50,292 nucleotides of DNA from contig NZ_CAMLJQ010000031.1 of the NCBI RefSeq assembly GCF_946480305.1, positions 1 to 50,292 on the forward strand. The letters run 5' to 3'. Made by a program: the position numbers and the translations under genes. The stretch is from an uncultured Caldimonas sp. GTDB lineage: Bacteria > Pseudomonadota > Gammaproteobacteria > Burkholderiales > Burkholderiaceae. The first letter of the stretch is position 1. Every line of letters begins with the position of its first letter. The notes under the pieces were generated by a model that searched no databases, was not told the DNA's origin, and worked only from the letters and a program-made list of their open reading frames with translations. Positions 32,384 through 40,752 of the stretch are shown in pieces.

Positions 32384-32823
32384 AACACACCTCCCAGGAT
32401 GCCGAGGGGCAACACCACGTCGAGCACCTTGTCGAAGAGCAGGAAGAACAGCACGCCCATCGACACGCCACCGATCACGCAGTTGCGCCACGTGCCACCG
32501 AACAGCCGGCCGACCGCGATCACCATCAATGCCGTCGCGATGACAAAACCCAGCCACTGGAACAACAGCGCATAGCCCGCCACCAGCGCCACCAGCAACG
32601 CAATGCGCCCATTGGCCCCCGGCGGGTTCGGCGCTGCCGCAAAGCTGCCCTTCACCACCAGCCACGCGCCACACAGCCCGATCACCGCCGCCAACAGCAG
32701 CGGAAAGGCCCGCGGCCCCACCGGTTCATACGCAAAGGGCGCTTCCAGCCCCCACCCGTTCCAGGTGAGAAAGGCCGCCAGCAACAGCGCCGCCACGCCC
32801 AGCAGGCGATCATTGAGTGTCAT
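32380..32823 (-). CDS. tctB: Tripartite tricarboxylate transporter, small membrane subunit TctB
   Basis: A 147-residue protein with four predicted transmembrane helices (LLGVAALLLAAFLTW, AFPLLLAAVIGLCGAWLVV, IALLVALVAGYALLFQW, and VSMGVLFFLLFDKVL), typical of TctB. It pairs with TctA in the inner membrane and is translationally coupled to it. The gene is separated from tctC by a 141-base gap containing a three-hairpin repeat. Confidence 0.9.
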   Translation of the reverse strand: MTLNDRLLGVAALLLAAFLTWNGWGLEAPFAYEPVGPRAFPLLLAAVIGLCGAWLVVKGSFAAAPNPPGANGRIALLVALVAGYALLFQWLGFVIATALMVIAVGRLFGGTWRNCVIGGVSMGVLFFLLFDKVLDVVLPLGILGGVL

Positions 32824-32889
32824 GGGAGTCTCCAGACAAAGGAGAAAAGGTGCCGCACGCCTGGCCCGCCCACGGGCCAGCCGAGTGAC

Positions 32890-32962
32890 ACCGCGGATCC
32901 GGCTCTGCCGGTCCGCTGGTGTCGCCCCCTTGAGGGGGCGCGCGTCAGCGCGTAGGGGGTGG
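32890..32962 (-). repeat. Three-hairpin dispersed repeat, copy 2 (inside tct operon)
   Basis: On the minus strand it begins CCACCCCCTACGCGC, directly after the tctC stop, and aligns with the copy at 5291. The hairpins are GCGC-tgac-GCGC, CGCCCCC/GGGGGCG and CCGGC-aga-GCCGG, followed by GGATCCGCGGTG. Stem bases change while pairing is retained. Its position between the binding-protein gene and the membrane-subunit genes suggests an mRNA-stabilising or attenuating role. Confidence 0.75.
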
Positions 32963-32964
32963 TC

Positions 32965-33957
32965 TTACTTCACCAGGCCAAAGGACTGCGCCAGTTCGGC
33001 ATAGGCCTTGGTGCGTTCCTTGACGAACTTGTCCAGCTCAGCCCCCGTCACGTTGAACGGGAACAAGCCTTGTTGCTGCTGCAGCTTGGCAAAGCCCGGG
33101 CTCGCCATCGTCTTGTTGAACGCATCGACCCACCATTGGTAGTCGGCATCGCTCACCTTCGGGCCCACGTAGAAGCCGCGGATGATCGGCCACTGGATGT
33201 CGAAGCCCTGCTCGGCCGCGGTCGGCACGTTGGCCAGCTTCCCGGGCAGGCGCTCCTTGTGATAGACGGCCAGCACGCGGATCGGTGCGCCGCCTTCCAT
33301 CATCGTGGCCGCCTCGGCCGCATCGCCCATGTAGGCCTGGATGTGCCCGCCGCGCAGTGCCGTCACCGCCTCGCCACCGCCTTCGAAGGCCACGAAGCGC
33401 ATGCGTTTGTAGTCCACGCCGGCGGCCTTGGCGGTGAGCGCCGCCTTCATCCAGTCCTGGCTGCCGATGGAGCCGCCCGCGCCGAGCACGATCTTGGTCG
33501 GGTCCTGCTTGAAGGCGGCCATCAGGCTCTTCAGGTCCTGGTAGGGCGAGTCGTTGCGCACCACGGCCACGCCGTAGTCGGCACCGATCGAAGCGACCCA
33601 GCGGACGTCGTCGACGGTGTACTTGCCGAACTTGCCTTGCGCCAGGTTCAGCAGCGAGCCGCCCGAGAAGGCCACGATGGTGCCTGCCTCGCCGGGGCGC
33701 TGCGTGATGATGTTGTTGTACGCCACGGCACCGATGCCGCCGGGCATGTAGACGATGCGCAGCGGGCTCTTCAAGGCACCGCTGTCCTTCAGCGCGCCCT
33801 GTGCGAGCCGGCAGGTCAGGTCGAAGCCACCGCCCGGCTGGGCCGGCGCGACGCATTCGGGGCGGTTGGGCTCGGCAGCGGCGGTCGAGGCCACGGCCAT
33901 CAGGCCGGAGGCGATCAGCGCGGCAGCGCCAAGGCGAAGGGTCGAGCGTCGGGTCAT
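32965..33957 (-). CDS. tctC: Tripartite tricarboxylate transporter substrate-binding protein TctC (Bug family)
   Basis: A 330-residue periplasmic solute-binding protein. It has a signal peptide (MTRRSTLRLGAAALIASGLMAVASTAAAE), then the Bug-family ligand loops: VAPAQPGGGFDLTCR near the N-terminus and VYMPGGIGAVAYNNI, with DNSPYQDLKSLM-like and GGSIGSQDW segments. It delivers a carboxylate (citrate- or tricarballylate-like, not determinable) to TctAB. ATG 33957 has a strong AAGGAGAC site. It is the first gene of tctC-tctB-tctA. Confidence 0.92.
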   Translation of the reverse strand: MTRRSTLRLGAAALIASGLMAVASTAAAEPNRPECVAPAQPGGGFDLTCRLAQGALKDSGALKSPLRIVYMPGGIGAVAYNNIITQRPGEAGTIVAFSGGSLLNLAQGKFGKYTVDDVRWVASIGADYGVAVVRNDSPYQDLKSLMAAFKQDPTKIVLGAGGSIGSQDWMKAALTAKAAGVDYKRMRFVAFEGGGEAVTALRGGHIQAYMGDAAEAATMMEGGAPIRVLAVYHKERLPGKLANVPTAAEQGFDIQWPIIRGFYVGPKVSDADYQWWVDAFNKTMASPGFAKLQQQQGLFPFNVTGAELDKFVKERTKAYAELAQSFGLVK

Positions 33958-34097
33958 TCCTTGTCTCCTTTGAAGGCAGGTGCTGTGCAGACGTGAGGCG
34001 GATGCCGTGCCTGCCAGGCCGCGTGCAGCGGTGTGGTGGAGACTACGGAAGCGGCGCTTTCCGATTCCTTTCAGTTGCCGACATTCAAAGCGCGAAA

Positions 34098-34131
34098 GGC
34101 CGAATCCCAGGGTAAACACTGAGATTCGGCC
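34098..34131 (-). terminator. Terminator downstream of ahpD
   Basis: A 13-bp stem with one G-U pair (GGCCGAATCTCAG / CTGGGATTCGGCC on the minus strand) has an 8-base loop and a short TTT tail. It lies 27 bases after the ahpD stop and upstream of the tctC promoter region. Confidence 0.8.
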
Positions 34132-34158
34132 CCTCGATGGAGCGCCGCCAAGCTCGGC

Positions 34159-34671
34159 TTACTGGGCAGCAAGCACTTGCGCAGCCGCATTGATCACGGC
34201 AGCGATGCGGCCGATGTCGCGCAGTTGCTGCGTGCTGTAGCCCTCCTTCTTCAGCAGGCTGTAGTGCGAGCTGATGCAGAAGTGGCATTTGCCGATGATG
34301 GAGGCCGCGAGCGCGTAGGCCTCGAACTTCTTCTTCTCGACGCCGCCGCTGGTGGCATACGCGTTCATGCGCAACTCGGCACGCACGGTTTTCAGCTCCT
34401 CGTCGCCCGCCATCTCGACGTACGGATACCACGCGTTGTTCATGCCCATCAGCGCAGCGGCCGTCAGCGCGGCGTTGCCTTCCGCCTCCGGCGTGTTGGC
34501 CTTCAGCACGTCGATGATCGGCTTGCTCTTGGCCGCGAAGGCCGCCGCCAGCGCACAACCGAGGGCGTCTTCAGGCGGCAGGCTCGAGCGCGAGATCACC
34601 GCGTCGAAGTTCAGGCGGATGTCCTTGGCGTAGTCGGGGATCTGATCCTTGATCGAAGACAGGAAGTCCAT
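34159..34671 (-). CDS. ahpD: Alkyl hydroperoxide reductase AhpD (carboxymuconolactone-decarboxylase fold)
   Basis: A 170-residue thiol oxidoreductase that re-reduces AhpC. The catalytic CxxC with its proton-relay His is seen as C129-HF-C132 with H136 in GKCHFCISSHY, the spacing known from mycobacterial AhpD (C130/C133/H137). The rest of the helical CMD fold is intact (NALTAAALMGMNNAWYPY-like). The start has an AGGAGA site. It lies 60 bases downstream of ahpC, with an attenuator-like hairpin between them. Confidence 0.94.
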   Translation of the reverse strand: MDFLSSIKDQIPDYAKDIRLNFDAVISRSSLPPEDALGCALAAAFAAKSKPIIDVLKANTPEAEGNAALTAAALMGMNNAWYPYVEMAGDEELKTVRAELRMNAYATSGGVEKKKFEAYALAASIIGKCHFCISSHYSLLKKEGYSTQQLRDIGRIAAVINAAAQVLAAQ

Positions 34672-34699
34672 AGATTTCTCCTAATTCATCGGGCCGAGA

Positions 34700-34719
34700 A
34701 AACCCGCCGCAGCGGGTTT
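34700..34719 (-). terminator. Attenuator-like hairpin between ahpC and ahpD
   Basis: An 8-bp stem AAACCCGC / GCGGGTTT with a 4-base loop is followed on the minus strand by TTTTCTC. The weak T tail suggests partial termination that would lower ahpD relative to ahpC. Confidence 0.65.
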
Positions 34720-34731
34720 GTCGTGGGGTGC

Positions 34732-35280
34732 TTACAGCGTCGAGCCGCCGACACCACGGTTGCAGGGGCACAGCTCGTCGGTCTGCAGGCCGTCCAGCAA
34801 GCGCAGGATCTCTTCCGGCGAGCGGCCGACGTTCAGGTTGTTCACCGACACGTGCTGGATGTTGTTGTCGGGGTCGACGATGAAGGTGGCGCGCAGGGCA
34901 ACGCCGGCTTCCTTGTCGCGCACGCCGAGCTGGTCGACCAGCGAGCCGGTCACGTCGGCGAACTGGTAGTGGTTCAGCTTGGAGAGGTCCTTGTGCTCAC
35001 GGCGCCAGCCGAGCTTGCAGAACTCGTTGTCGGTGGAGCCGCCCAGCAGCACGGCGTCGCGGTCGGCGAAATCCTTCTGCAGCTTCGCGAAGCCGACGAT
35101 CTCGGTCGGGCACACGAAGGTGAAGTCCTTGGGGTAGAAGTAGATGATCTTCCACTTGCCCGGGAAGGACTGCTCGGTGATCGTCTCGAAGGCCGACTGG
35201 CCGTTTTCTTCATGGTTGTTGAAGCCGGGCTTCACACCCACCACGGAAAAGGCTTCGAGCTTGTCGCCAATCGTTTTCAT
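34732..35280 (-). CDS. ahpC: Peroxiredoxin AhpC
   Basis: A 182-residue 2-Cys peroxiredoxin that reduces hydrogen peroxide, organic peroxides and peroxynitrite in the cytoplasm. The peroxidatic C57 is in DFTFVCPTEI. The C-terminal CPC pair (ELCPCNRG) matches the two C-terminal cysteines of the mycobacterial AhpC that partners AhpD, in line with the adjacent ahpD. Arg of the active site is in RATFIVDP. ATG 35280 has a strong AAGGAG site; a TTG one codon earlier is unlikely. A palindrome sits in its promoter region. Confidence 0.95.
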   Translation of the reverse strand: MKTIGDKLEAFSVVGVKPGFNNHEENGQSAFETITEQSFPGKWKIIYFYPKDFTFVCPTEIVGFAKLQKDFADRDAVLLGGSTDNEFCKLGWRREHKDLSKLNHYQFADVTGSLVDQLGVRDKEAGVALRATFIVDPDNNIQHVSVNNLNVGRSPEEILRLLDGLQTDELCPCNRGVGGSTL

Positions 35281-35335
35281 CAATAACTCCTTGTTGATCG
35301 GTAGAAGGAAATGATCCTTGAATCATAGGCCAAGC

Positions 35336-35349
35336 GTGAGACATCTCAC
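35336..35349. promoter_or_regulatory. Palindrome GTGAGA-CA-TCTCAC in the ahpC promoter region
   Basis: A perfect 6-bp inverted repeat lies 56 bases upstream of ahpC. On the minus strand it overlaps the expected -35 position for a TATGAT -10 hexamer (35322-35327). It could be an operator. It does not show the ATAG/CTAT spacing of a classical OxyR site. Confidence 0.45.
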
Positions 35350-35458
35350 ATTGGTTTTCCCTAACAGCCTCATTGGATGTGCCAACTGCCGGGTGCCGCA
35401 TGCACCGACCAACGCTTCGCTCACGGCACCGCGCTCAAGCGGCAAGCGCCGTGCCGGT

Positions 35459-36367
35459 TCACTGCACCGCGCGCGGAGGCAGGGAGCGCAGATAGACGTG
35501 CAACGCTCCCACGTCGGTATCGTTCAACTCCTTCAGCGCCAGGAAAGGCATGACCGAGCTGACCTGAGACCCGTCGGGCCGCTTGCCGGTGCGCATCATC
35601 TCGGCGAACTGCTCGAAGGTGGCGTAGCGCGTCATGCCGCCGTCGGGCACCGCCGTGAGGTTGGCCGCAGCGGGCCAATCGGGCGGTGCACCAGGGATCT
35701 TGCCGCCGGTGAGCGCAGCGCCATGGCAGCCGATGCACATCTGCGCCACGTAGGCGCCGTGCTCCACCGTGAGCCCCTCGGCCACCGGTGGCGGAGGCGG
35801 CAGGCTGTGGTCGATCTTCTGCGCCGCGTCCTTCAGCACATGAAAACCGTACAAGGCCTTCACGTGCAAAGGCAACGACACCACAGCGCCGCCGCCCTGG
35901 GCCGGCGGCAGCTGCCGCACGTAGGCCACCAACGCGGCGAGATCGGCATCGGTGAGGCGGTTGTAGTCTTCGCTGGGCATGATCATCGCGGGCCTGCCGT
36001 CCGGCTTGACGCCATGGCGGATCGTGCGGACCCAGTCCTGCGGCTGGTACGCCGCCACCACGCCGCCCGGGCCGGCCGTGATGTTCGGCCCCCTCAGCAC
36101 GAGGCCTTTGCCGTCGTTGACGAACTCTCGGCCCGCGCCGTCGACGCCATGGCACTCGGTGCACCCACGAGACAGGTACAGGTAGCGCCCCCGCTCGATC
36201 GTGGCCGGCAGCGACGCATGCGCCAGCGCCGGCAGCTCGCCCACCTCCACCCGCACCACACGCTGAGCCTTCTGTTCACCCAGATAGACGCCCAGCGCCA
36301 ACGTGGCGGCACCCAGCACCGCCAGCGTGGCGGCCACGATGCCGCCGACTTTCAAGACCCTTTTCAT
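35459..36367 (-). CDS. Dihaem c-type cytochrome, membrane-anchored
   Basis: A 302-residue protein with an N-terminal hydrophobic anchor or uncleaved signal (residues ~7-28) and two class I haem-binding motifs: CTECH at 69-73 and CIGCH at 211-215. Each is followed by candidate Met axial ligands (PAMIMPSEDYN after the first, SSVMPFLALKELND after the second). It resembles the diheme cytochromes that accept electrons from periplasmic dehydrogenases. No such dehydrogenase is adjacent, so the electron donor is unknown. The start has an AGGAG site. Confidence 0.88.
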   Translation of the reverse strand: MKRVLKVGGIVAATLAVLGAATLALGVYLGEQKAQRVVRVEVGELPALAHASLPATIERGRYLYLSRGCTECHGVDGAGREFVNDGKGLVLRGPNITAGPGGVVAAYQPQDWVRTIRHGVKPDGRPAMIMPSEDYNRLTDADLAALVAYVRQLPPAQGGGAVVSLPLHVKALYGFHVLKDAAQKIDHSLPPPPPVAEGLTVEHGAYVAQMCIGCHGAALTGGKIPGAPPDWPAAANLTAVPDGGMTRYATFEQFAEMMRTGKRPDGSQVSSVMPFLALKELNDTDVGALHVYLRSLPPRAVQ

Positions 36368-36533
36368 TTCGCGCTCCTGCGCACAGCCCTTGCCGGCGCG
36401 ATACAGGGCGCGATGCTAGGTGCGGCCGGCGCACTTCACCATCCCAAAGAGCGCACGTCTCCCTAGGGCTGGGGAGCCTGGAAACCCGGTTGTCCCACCT
36501 TCGCGGGACAGCTTGGGCGCGGAAGGCCGTGAG

Positions 36534-37388
36534 TCAGCGCAGGCCGAGCAGCTCCAGTGCCAACCCATGCAACCGCGAGCCGGGCTCGGCCAAGGCGTCG
36601 AGCACGTCGAGATGGTGGCGCTCCGGTATCGCCTCGCACACCGGCACGGCGCGCGGGCCCCAGGCCGCGCGGACGAGCTCGTTCTGGCGGAGGAACTCCT
36701 CGCTCTCGTCACCGCCCACCACCGCCACCAGCGGCACTGCCGGCGCCGGCATGCCCACCGGGCTCAGCTTGCGCACGCTTTGAGGGGTGAGCCGCAGGTC
36801 GTCCTTCAGGAAGGGTGTGCGGCTCACCGGTTCCAGGTCGAACAGGCCCGAGATCGACAACGCGCCCTGCACCACCCGTTCCGGCAGGTCGTCACCCACC
36901 TGCTGCCAGCGGCAGCACGCCAGCATGGCCGCCAAGTGCCCGCCTGCCGAATGACCCGCCACCACGATGCGGCGCGGGTCGCCGTGATACGCCTCGATCT
37001 CGCGTGCCACCCAGGCCACCGCACGCACCATCTGCAGCGTGATCTCCTCGATGGTCGCGCCCGGGCACAGCGTGTAGTTGGGCACGACGACCGTCACCCC
37101 CTGCTCCACGAACGCAGGCGCCAGGAAGGAATGGTCGGACTTGTCCAGCGCCCGCCACCAGCCACCATGGATGAACACCAGCACCGGCGAGCGCGGCTCG
37201 GGGGCGGCGAACACGTCGAGCGTCTCCTCCGCGGCCGGCCCATAGCGCACGTCGAGCGATGGCGACAAGGCCTCGCGTGCCGCGCGGGAGTCGGCTGCCC
37301 AGCGCGCAAAGATCTGCGGGTGTTCCGGGATGCGCGCGCGGTTGTTGTACTGCGCGTCCAGCCAGGCCGGTTCATCGAAGGCAGGCAT
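36534..37388 (-). CDS. Alpha/beta hydrolase, arylformamidase (kynurenine formamidase)-like
   Basis: A 284-residue hydrolase with an HGGW oxyanion motif at 74-77 and a GHSAGG nucleophile elbow (Ser 147). A terminal region, IPERHHLDVLDAL, carries the catalytic His, and GGDESEEF is a likely Asp site. Sequence around DAQYNNRARIPEHP is typical of the HSL-like arylformamidase group that hydrolyses N-formylkynurenine, but other small esters are possible. ATG 37388 has a GGAG site; a longer frame from 37442 adds 18 unrelated residues. No other kynurenine-pathway gene is nearby. Confidence 0.82.
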   Translation of the reverse strand: MPAFDEPAWLDAQYNNRARIPEHPQIFARWAADSRAAREALSPSLDVRYGPAAEETLDVFAAPEPRSPVLVFIHGGWWRALDKSDHSFLAPAFVEQGVTVVVPNYTLCPGATIEEITLQMVRAVAWVAREIEAYHGDPRRIVVAGHSAGGHLAAMLACCRWQQVGDDLPERVVQGALSISGLFDLEPVSRTPFLKDDLRLTPQSVRKLSPVGMPAPAVPLVAVVGGDESEEFLRQNELVRAAWGPRAVPVCEAIPERHHLDVLDALAEPGSRLHGLALELLGLR

Positions 37389-37462
37389 CGGTTTTCTCCA
37401 GTGGTGCGGCAACGGCACGGTTTCTATACTGCGACGATGCAATCCGCCAGAGGGGCACCACG

Positions 37463-38332
37463 ATGAACGTCACCGTTCTGGGTATCGGGCTCATGGGCCT
37501 GCCCATGGGCAAGCGGCTGCGCGAAGCCGGTTTTGCCGTCACCGCCTGGAACCGAACCCAGGAAAAGGCGTTGCGACTGGCTTCACATGGCGCGCGCGTC
37601 GCGCACACCGCGGCGCAAGCGGTGCGCGACGCGGACGTCGTCATCACCATGCTCGACAACGGCGACGTGGTCGAGAGCGTGCTCTTCGGCCAGGGCGTGG
37701 CCCAGGTGCTGAAGCCGGGCACCCTGGTCATCGACATGAGCTCCATCAAGCCTTCGCAGGCCCGCAGCCATGCCAAGCGCCTCGCGGAGCACCACGTCGG
37801 CCACCTCGACGCGCCGGTGTCCGGCGGCACGGTGGGCGCCGAGCAAGGCACGCTCGCCATCATGGCCGGCGGCGACGCGGCCGACTTCGAACGCGCGCTG
37901 CCCGTGTTTGCCCCGCTCGGCCGCGCCACGCACGTCGGCCCGCACGGCGCGGGGCAGCTCGCCAAGCTCGCGAACCAGATGATCGTGGGCATCACCATCG
38001 GCGCCGTCAGCGAAGCGTTGCTGCTGGCCGCCAAGGGCGGCGCCGACATGGCCAAAGTGCGCGAAGCCATACGCGGCGGCTTTGCCGAAAGCCGCGTGCT
38101 CGAGCTGCATGGCCAACGCATGGTGGAGCGCGACTTCGCCAAGCGCGCGGCACTCACCGTGCAATTGAAGGACATGCGCAACGCGCTCGACACCGCCGGC
38201 GAACTCGACTTCCAGGCGCCCATCACGCAACTGTTCGAAGACCTGTACGCCAGCGCCGCCGAGCACGGTTTTGCAGAAATGGACCACAGCGCCCTGTTCC
38301 GCGAGCTGGCCCGGCGCAACGGCATGAACTGA
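37463..38332 (+). CDS. NAD(P)-dependent beta-hydroxyacid dehydrogenase (3-hydroxyisobutyrate dehydrogenase family)
   Basis: A 289-residue oxidoreductase. The N-terminal Rossmann motif is LGIGLMGLPMGKRL, the substrate-binding motif is DAPVSGGTVGAEQGTL, and the catalytic Lys is in GAGQLAKLANQM. The family covers 3-hydroxyisobutyrate, tartronate semialdehyde and related reductases. The motif around N-R-T after beta2 (WNRTQEK) hints at NADP preference. ATG 37463 overlaps nothing. It is divergent from the arylformamidase-like gene and followed by a tRNA gene. Confidence 0.9.
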   Translation: MNVTVLGIGLMGLPMGKRLREAGFAVTAWNRTQEKALRLASHGARVAHTAAQAVRDADVVITMLDNGDVVESVLFGQGVAQVLKPGTLVIDMSSIKPSQARSHAKRLAEHHVGHLDAPVSGGTVGAEQGTLAIMAGGDAADFERALPVFAPLGRATHVGPHGAGQLAKLANQMIVGITIGAVSEALLLAAKGGADMAKVREAIRGGFAESRVLELHGQRMVERDFAKRAALTVQLKDMRNALDTAGELDFQAPITQLFEDLYASAAEHGFAEMDHSALFRELARRNGMN

Positions 38333-38358
38333 CGCGCCCCACCCGCCGCCGGTTGGGC

Positions 38359-38364
38359 TACAAT
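38359..38364 (+). promoter_or_regulatory. -10 hexamer TACAAT of the tRNA-Ala promoter
   Basis: A near-consensus TACAAT lies 12 bases before the tRNA 5' end. The -35 is not obvious. It fits a strong stable-RNA promoter. Confidence 0.55.
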
Positions 38365-38376
38365 TTCGGCTTTTCT

Positions 38377-38452
<76 letters not shown>

Positions 38453-38547
38453 GACATTGAAAAGAGCCGCTGCAGGTGTGGCTTTAGTCAACCGTTTGCA
38501 GCGACTGCGAGCGGCAGGTTAACAGCGCGGAATGCAACCTCTACGCT

Positions 38548-38573
38548 AAGGCGGCCCCATTGGGCCGCCTTTT
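38548..38573 (+). terminator. Rho-independent terminator of the tRNA-Ala transcript
   Basis: A 10-bp stem AAGGCGGCCC / GGGCCGCCTT with a CATT loop is followed by TTC. It lies 96 bases past the tRNA. Confidence 0.9.
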
Positions 38574-38775
38574 CTCTTAGCCGATCCAGTGGCTTCGTCA
38601 TGAGGTCCGCGGGGACTCGGCGTGCGACTCCCAGCCCCGTTTGGCGAACTCCCCCGATCAGATGGGCTCTGCGGCCGGAAGTCCGCCCCCTGCCCCTGTT
38701 GTCTGCCGCGTGTCTACTCGGACAGAACCGACCGTCTGCTACGAAGCAACCGCAGGAGCACAGCCCTTCACCGAA
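38574..38775. other. Junction between core chromosome and lower-GC block
   Basis: This 200-base stretch holds no gene that I can support. Composition changes across it: the 60 bases at 37501 are ~68% GC, the 60 bases at 40741 ~47%. No copy of the tRNA 3' end and no clear transposon end is visible within it. Confidence 0.45.
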
Positions 38776-40740
38776 CTACCCCTTGATGACGAACGTAATG
38801 TCCAACAAGAGGTTTTGCTCCATAGAGGTAGGGGCAGCGTGTGCAACCCGTAGCATGAATCCGTTCCCTGGGAACTCCAAGCTGCGTTTGAGGCTGAAAT
38901 GGTTGCCACTCTTGATCGTCGTTAGCGCGCCTTCCAATTTGGCGTGTAGTGGTTGACCATTCGCCGAGGCGACGATCTGCTTCTCGGCCCACTTCTGAAA
39001 TCCTTCAGAGAGAACCAACGACGGGCTCTCTTCGGGCTTGCCCTTCGCATTGCGCTGGACTGAATATGTCAGGATTGCAGCATAGAAAGGCTCATTGATC
39101 GAATCGAGGTCATGAACGATTTTGCCCAGCCGCCACTTCAAAATCGCATGAAGTGCAAAGGCAGGGGGAGGATCAATCTGAGTACCTACTCGTCCCATTT
39201 CCCGAAGCACCTCCTCCTTTACTTCTTGCGCGTAAATTTCGTTCATAACGGCCACCCGATGAAATGCCTCAGGGCCGAGGTCCCGGACGCGGAACATGAA
39301 CGTCCTATCTTTGTGCCAAGTAATGAGCAGCGGGGAGTTTGAGCCAGGCACCTTGATCAGATGTCGCACGCCACTGCCGTGTTTTCCATACATCTTCTCG
39401 GCAACCTGCGATCTGATGTCTTTGAAGCTCTGCGCGGTCCCTTCAACGCAGAGTACCGTCCTCGACGGTTCACATCGGACTAGGTCGCACGCAGGAGTCA
39501 GAACGAGAAGGTATCGGTTGTCCTCCAGCCCCGCGTGGCGGCGATACCCGTAAGGATTCGCGTCGCTGGAACGCTCCTTGCCTCTGATAGCAGGGCGAGG
39601 GTTGTGCGATGCTTTGCTTCTCTGAGCAAGTAGCAGCGCACGAGAACGTCGTTCGGGGAGGGGACCTTTGCGTTGTCGAGATAAAGAACGCCGCAACGGC
39701 TTGGGCGCTAGAACCTCACCAAATCTCACGCCCTCGTCGTCTCTGCCTCCCGGACCAAACACAACTTCCGAGAAGAGATTGAACAAGATCTTCGACTGCT
39801 CAAGCTGCCCAGTGACGGAAAGCGCAGTCGTGTCTATATCCGGACCCCGCCCCATCTCTCGACACAAGCGTCGAATCTTAGCCGCGATCGACTCTGAGGC
39901 AAGCCAGGTCAAGTACGACGAAATTGATTCTCCCTCTGTCGCCAATCGAGAGACGTCGAGCAATTGAAGATCGTGAACCTCGAGCTCCTTGCATTGACGG
40001 TCGAACTCTTCCGCTGCAGCACTTGTCGCCCTTACTAACGAATCAAGTACGTTCGCAAGAGCCCTATTTCCTTCGTAAGCGCGGCGCCTGTTCTCGATGA
40101 GAGTACGCAGACTTGTCTCGTCGACATGCTGCTTTGCCATCACCTCGAAGAAGGCGTTTCGAATCCCAAGGCGTTCGCGAACAGCCTGTTGGGTTGCAAG
40201 GCTCGCTCTCGACGACATAACAAACAAGAGCTTCGCACCACTAAGCGCTTCCTTATGCTTGTCAATGCGTTCAAGCGCCTCTGCGTCCCGTTCGTTGTCG
40301 TTCAGGTAGAAGTCGATAAACACAACGTCAGCGGCTTTGACCTGTCCGACGGCTTGCTCCAGTTTCCAAAACCGAAGCACCTGGTCGGCCCCAATCGCCG
40401 CCAGCACGTCGCACACTAACTGAGGCTTTGCAGCCTTACCCGCTCGCTCCAACTCAAATGTGTCGAAGAGCACGCTTAGCTGCCCGCCCGGCAGCGATCC
40501 CGCTGTGTGGTGCGCCCAAAGCTGCTCAATTAGAGAAGCATCGCTTAGCAACTCATTGAGCAGTTCCTCGACGCTAGACTGTTGGTGGTGCTTGAACGCC
40601 TCAAGTAACGAATGCTGCGCCTCTTGGCTCCTCATCACTGCGCGGACCCAAGAAGTCTTGTTTGCCGTCCCGATCGACCCTGCCGCTGGTGGGCCCAGCG
40701 CGTCGTCGACTACGACGGCAGTAGTGATCCTCCATGACAT
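38776..40740 (-). CDS. Receiver-domain protein with interrupted receiver and unknown C-terminal effector region
   Basis: A 654-residue protein. The N-terminal ~205 residues read as a response-regulator receiver: acidic pair D12-D13 after TTAVVV, phospho-acceptor D143 in VVFIDFYLND, S176 in FVMSSRA and K203 in EVMAKQH. The gap between D13 and D143 is ~85 residues longer than in a normal receiver (about 45 in CheY), indicating an insertion. The remaining ~440 residues include a basic stretch (~350-400), a conserved-looking LVLTPACDLVRCEPS segment and beta-rich sequence; I recognise no family. The start is ATG 40740 with a GGGAGGAAG site, 12 bases after the double-ATPase gene, so it is surely co-expressed. 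It is the last gene before the tRNA. It is probably the output partner of the kinase-like protein. Confidence 0.75.
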   Translation of the reverse strand: MSWRITTAVVVDDALGPPAAGSIGTANKTSWVRAVMRSQEAQHSLLEAFKHHQQSSVEELLNELLSDASLIEQLWAHHTAGSLPGGQLSVLFDTFELERAGKAAKPQLVCDVLAAIGADQVLRFWKLEQAVGQVKAADVVFIDFYLNDNERDAEALERIDKHKEALSGAKLLFVMSSRASLATQQAVRERLGIRNAFFEVMAKQHVDETSLRTLIENRRRAYEGNRALANVLDSLVRATSAAAEEFDRQCKELEVHDLQLLDVSRLATEGESISSYLTWLASESIAAKIRRLCREMGRGPDIDTTALSVTGQLEQSKILFNLFSEVVFGPGGRDDEGVRFGEVLAPKPLRRSLSRQRKGPLPERRSRALLLAQRSKASHNPRPAIRGKERSSDANPYGYRRHAGLEDNRYLLVLTPACDLVRCEPSRTVLCVEGTAQSFKDIRSQVAEKMYGKHGSGVRHLIKVPGSNSPLLITWHKDRTFMFRVRDLGPEAFHRVAVMNEIYAQEVKEEVLREMGRVGTQIDPPPAFALHAILKWRLGKIVHDLDSINEPFYAAILTYSVQRNAKGKPEESPSLVLSEGFQKWAEKQIVASANGQPLHAKLEGALTTIKSGNHFSLKRSLEFPGNGFMLRVAHAAPTSMEQNLLLDITFVIKG

Positions 40741-40752
40741 CTTCTTCCTCCC

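Noticed and set aside
38453..38775. Duplicated tRNA-Ala 3' end as an attachment site
   Set aside because: I searched by eye for a second copy of the T-arm/acceptor sequence in the island and found none inside the window.
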